From Bacillota bacterium (GTDB lineage: Bacteria; Bacillota; Clostridia; DSM-8532): a stretch of DNA of 64,000 nucleotides. The DNA lies in NCBI GenBank assembly GCA_023440865.1, contig JAEXRM010000033.1, positions 1 to 64,000 of the forward strand. The letters run 5' to 3'. Positions within the stretch are counted from its first letter, which is position 1. Every line of letters starts with the position of its first letter. Positions 62,140 through 64,000 of the stretch are shown here, piece by piece. The notes below the pieces were generated by a model. That model did no database searches and was not told the origin of the DNA. It worked only from the letters and a program-made list of their open reading frames with translations. Position numbers and translations under genes: made by a program.

Positions 62140-63996
62140 TTGTCCTACGATGTCCTTGTCATCGGTGCCGGCCTCTCCGGCCTGACTGCGGCCAGTCTGC
62201 TGGCCAGGCGCAACCTGCGGGTGGCGGTGATCGAGCAGGGCGAACGGCCAGGGGGAGCCTGCGGCGTCTTCAAGCGGCGCCATGTGACGTTCGACCAGGG
62301 GTCGGCGATGCTGTACGGCTTCGGCGAGAACGGCTTCAACGCACACCGCTTCGTATTCAACTGCCTCGAGGAGCCGATCGACGTGATCCGTCACGACCTG
62401 CTCTACCACGTCGTCTTCAAGGGACGGACCATTCGGTTCTGGGCAGACATCGACCAATTCGTCGAAGAACTGTCGGGCGTGTTCCCGGGTGAAGCGCCAA
62501 ACATCAAGCGCTTTTACCACGACATGCACCGCATCTATCGGCATGTCATGGTGGATACCCCCAGCTACACCACCGCGGACGAAACGCCGGCAACGAACGC
62601 CCTGCACGGCATGCTCAGGCATCCGGTCTCCTACATCCGTTTCCTGAGCTTCCTCAACATGAGTGCCCGGCATCTGCTGCAGCGGTACTTCTCCGATCCG
62701 GAGATCTTCCACTTCTTCGACAAGCTCACCTCCACCTATTGCTACGCCACCGTCGCCGAGGCGCCCGCCATCCTGGCCGCAGTCATGTTCGTGGACAACC
62801 ATGTCGGCGGCAGCTGGTACCCGGCCGGCTCCACCCTGTTCCTGCCGGGCAAGCTGGAGAAGGTCATCGAGGAGAACGGCGGCGACATGCTGTACGGTGC
62901 GGAGGCGCGCTCGCTGGTGTTCCGCAGTGGCCAGCCCGTGGGGGTGATGCTTGACGACGGACGCACGCTCGAAGCGCCCCACATCATCTACTCGGGAACC
63001 GTCTGGAACCTCTACGGCAAGCTGATCCCCCCGGCCGAAGCGTCGCGTCGCCGCCGCGCATGGGCGAAAAAGCAGCTGCCGACCTATCCCAGCGTCGTGC
63101 TGTACGCGACCGTCGCGCGCGACGCCATCCCGGCCGACGCCGCGCCGATCGAGCTGCTGGTGGGCAATCCGGAGCAGCTCGACGAAAGCGAGGTCACCGC
63201 CTACATCCTCAGCATCGACGACCGGACGCTGTGCGCGGAGGACGAACACACGGTTGTCGCCATCGGTCCGACATTCGAGCCGTGGCTGGACCTGGACGAG
63301 CCCACCTACCGGCAGCGCAGGAACAAGGAGAAGGATCGCCTTATCGCCGTGCTGGACAAGCGTTTCCCCGGTTTCCACCAGAAGCTGCGGCATGCCGAGG
63401 TGGCGACCCCGCGTTCCATCGAGCGTTACACCCTCAAGAACGGCGGCGCCGTCGCGGGCCCCAAGCAGATGCTGGGCCAGCACATGTTCCGCCGCCTGCA
63501 CACGCGCACGGAATGGAAAAACCTGCTGTGCTGCGGCGAGTCGACGGTCATGGGCACCGGCACGCCGACCGTGACCGTCTCCGGCCTGTCCGCGGCCAAC
63601 CGCCTGCTGCGGCAGCTGGGACGGGAACCGTATGTGTTCCGCAAGGACATGAAGCAGTACGTGCGGACCGTCGAAAAGCCGTTTACGGCAGATCGGCTGT
63701 ACGATGCCTGCGAAGGGGCGGAGCGGACGATCCGGCTGGCAGCCCTGCGATGCCGGTTTTGCGAGCATCCCGCCTGCACGAAGGGCGCGCCGACCGACAT
63801 CCCGGGCATCCTGCGGCGGGTCGCCGTCGGCAATGACAAGGGCGCCTGGAAATGCTGGCAGGAAGCGCCGGTCGACGAGGAGACGCTGGCCCGGTTCGAA
63901 TCCGGCTGCGTCTGTGTCCGCGAGGAAGGCACACCGGTTGCCATCCGCGGTGTGATCCGCTTTGTCGGGGAAAGGAACGGACATGCAGGCACATGA
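62140..63996 (+). CDS. CrtI-like FAD oxidoreductase with C-terminal ferredoxin-like (Fer4_20-type) domain
   Basis: TTG 62140 follows AAAGGAGG by 5 bases. The 618-residue protein begins with an FAD-binding motif (VLVIGAGLSGLTAASLLARR) and continues as a phytoene-desaturase/carotenoid-isomerase-type oxidoreductase with VMGTGTPTVTVSG near residue 475. The C-terminal 90 residues resemble the iron-sulfur domain of glutamate synthase small subunit: CRFCEHPACTKGAPTDIPGI with Cys538, Cys541 and Cys546, then VAVGNDKGAW and a second Cys pair in SGCVCVREE. The expected fourth Cys of the first motif is Ala550. No carotenoid genes are near, so the substrate is unknown. Confidence 0.8.
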   Translation: MSYDVLVIGAGLSGLTAASLLARRNLRVAVIEQGERPGGACGVFKRRHVTFDQGSAMLYGFGENGFNAHRFVFNCLEEPIDVIRHDLLYHVVFKGRTIRFWADIDQFVEELSGVFPGEAPNIKRFYHDMHRIYRHVMVDTPSYTTADETPATNALHGMLRHPVSYIRFLSFLNMSARHLLQRYFSDPEIFHFFDKLTSTYCYATVAEAPAILAAVMFVDNHVGGSWYPAGSTLFLPGKLEKVIEENGGDMLYGAEARSLVFRSGQPVGVMLDDGRTLEAPHIIYSGTVWNLYGKLIPPAEASRRRRAWAKKQLPTYPSVVLYATVARDAIPADAAPIELLVGNPEQLDESEVTAYILSIDDRTLCAEDEHTVVAIGPTFEPWLDLDEPTYRQRRNKEKDRLIAVLDKRFPGFHQKLRHAEVATPRSIERYTLKNGGAVAGPKQMLGQHMFRRLHTRTEWKNLLCCGESTVMGTGTPTVTVSGLSAANRLLRQLGREPYVFRKDMKQYVRTVEKPFTADRLYDACEGAERTIRLAALRCRFCEHPACTKGAPTDIPGILRRVAVGNDKGAWKCWQEAPVDEETLARFESGCVCVREEGTPVAIRGVIRFVGERNGHAGT

Positions 63997-64000
63997 CGTC
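63983..64000 (+). CDS. Start of a further gene, cut by the window edge
   Basis: AAAGGAACGG is followed by ATG 63983, overlapping the end of the oxidoreductase gene by 14 bases. Only six codons (MQAHDV) are visible, so no function can be given. The overlap would imply coupling with the oxidoreductase. Confidence 0.35.

Noticed and set aside
59239..63984. A minus-strand open frame of about 1580 codons opposite the GH9 and FAD oxidoreductase genes
   Set aside because: It is the mirror frame of two well-supported GC-rich genes, has no ribosome binding site and reads as Arg/His/Gln/Val-rich sequence without domains. GC-rich coding DNA often leaves the antisense frame open.
62140..63996. Naming the FAD oxidoreductase as a carotenoid desaturase
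   Set aside because: The fold matches, but there are no carotenoid genes nearby and the C-terminal Cys-rich domain is not found in CrtI.

Overview
The window looks like a GC-rich chromosome segment of an anaerobic, Gram-positive-type bacterium, probably Bacillota/Clostridia. The evidence is the strong AGGAGG ribosome binding sites, an S-layer-homology protein, a YesM/YesN-type two-component system, Lpl/Ara-type sugar ABC transporters, lipobox binding proteins and SigA-like promoters. This placement is inferred from gene families only. The left 3 kb (IS256-family transposase, SLH protein) is visibly more AT-rich than the rest and may be acquired DNA.

Layout. 1-3.6 kb: IS256-family transposase with a duplicated end sequence, then an SLH surface protein. 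3.6-17 kb: a plant-cell-wall (arabinan/pectin) region holding a minus-strand ABC importer operon (binding protein, two permeases, GH127 beta-L-arabinofuranosidase) divergent from an AraC regulator; a scar where a truncated AraC gene and a truncated GH78 rhamnosidase meet 5' end to 5' end; GH51 arabinofuranosidase; a damaged Gfo/Idh oxidoreductase; another AraC regulator; a ZIP metal transporter; a PAS-GGDEF protein. 17.5-29 kb: a chemoreceptor, a CUT2 importer of the YtfQRT-YjfF type, and its likely sensor operon (response regulator, histidine kinase, second binding protein). 29-39 kb: an arsenic/thiol-redox island, preceded by the remnant of an aminoglycoside 3-N-acetyltransferase, with two ArsR repressors, ArsP-like permease, ferredoxin, membrane thioredoxin, CcdA, small thioredoxin, Acr3, CoA-disulfide reductase-rhodanese, and a NapH-like iron-sulfur membrane protein. 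39-46.7 kb: HD protein, AraC/GyrI-like regulator, and a ROK-controlled operon with HAD phosphatase, deoxyhypusine-synthase-like protein and a fused sugar kinase-GmhA isomerase. 46.7-64 kb: double pectate-lyase-like protein, GntR regulator, split transketolase, two dehydrogenases, Lpl-type ABC importer, M23-like protein, intracellular GH9, and a CrtI-like FAD oxidoreductase with a C-terminal iron-sulfur-like domain.

The genes fit import of plant oligosaccharides followed by breakdown inside the cell (GH127, GH51, GH9 have no signal peptide). Pentose products could pass to transketolase, whose product sedoheptulose 7-phosphate is the substrate of a GmhA-type isomerase; that link is inference.

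Two structural themes recur. First, many unrelated short tandem repeats (unit 9 to 42 bp) lie between co-directional genes, often inside operons; one is a stepwise duplication of a gene's 3' end including its stop codon. Second, all three sugar ABC operons carry a strong hairpin directly downstream of the binding-protein gene. No tRNA, rRNA or CRISPR array was seen.
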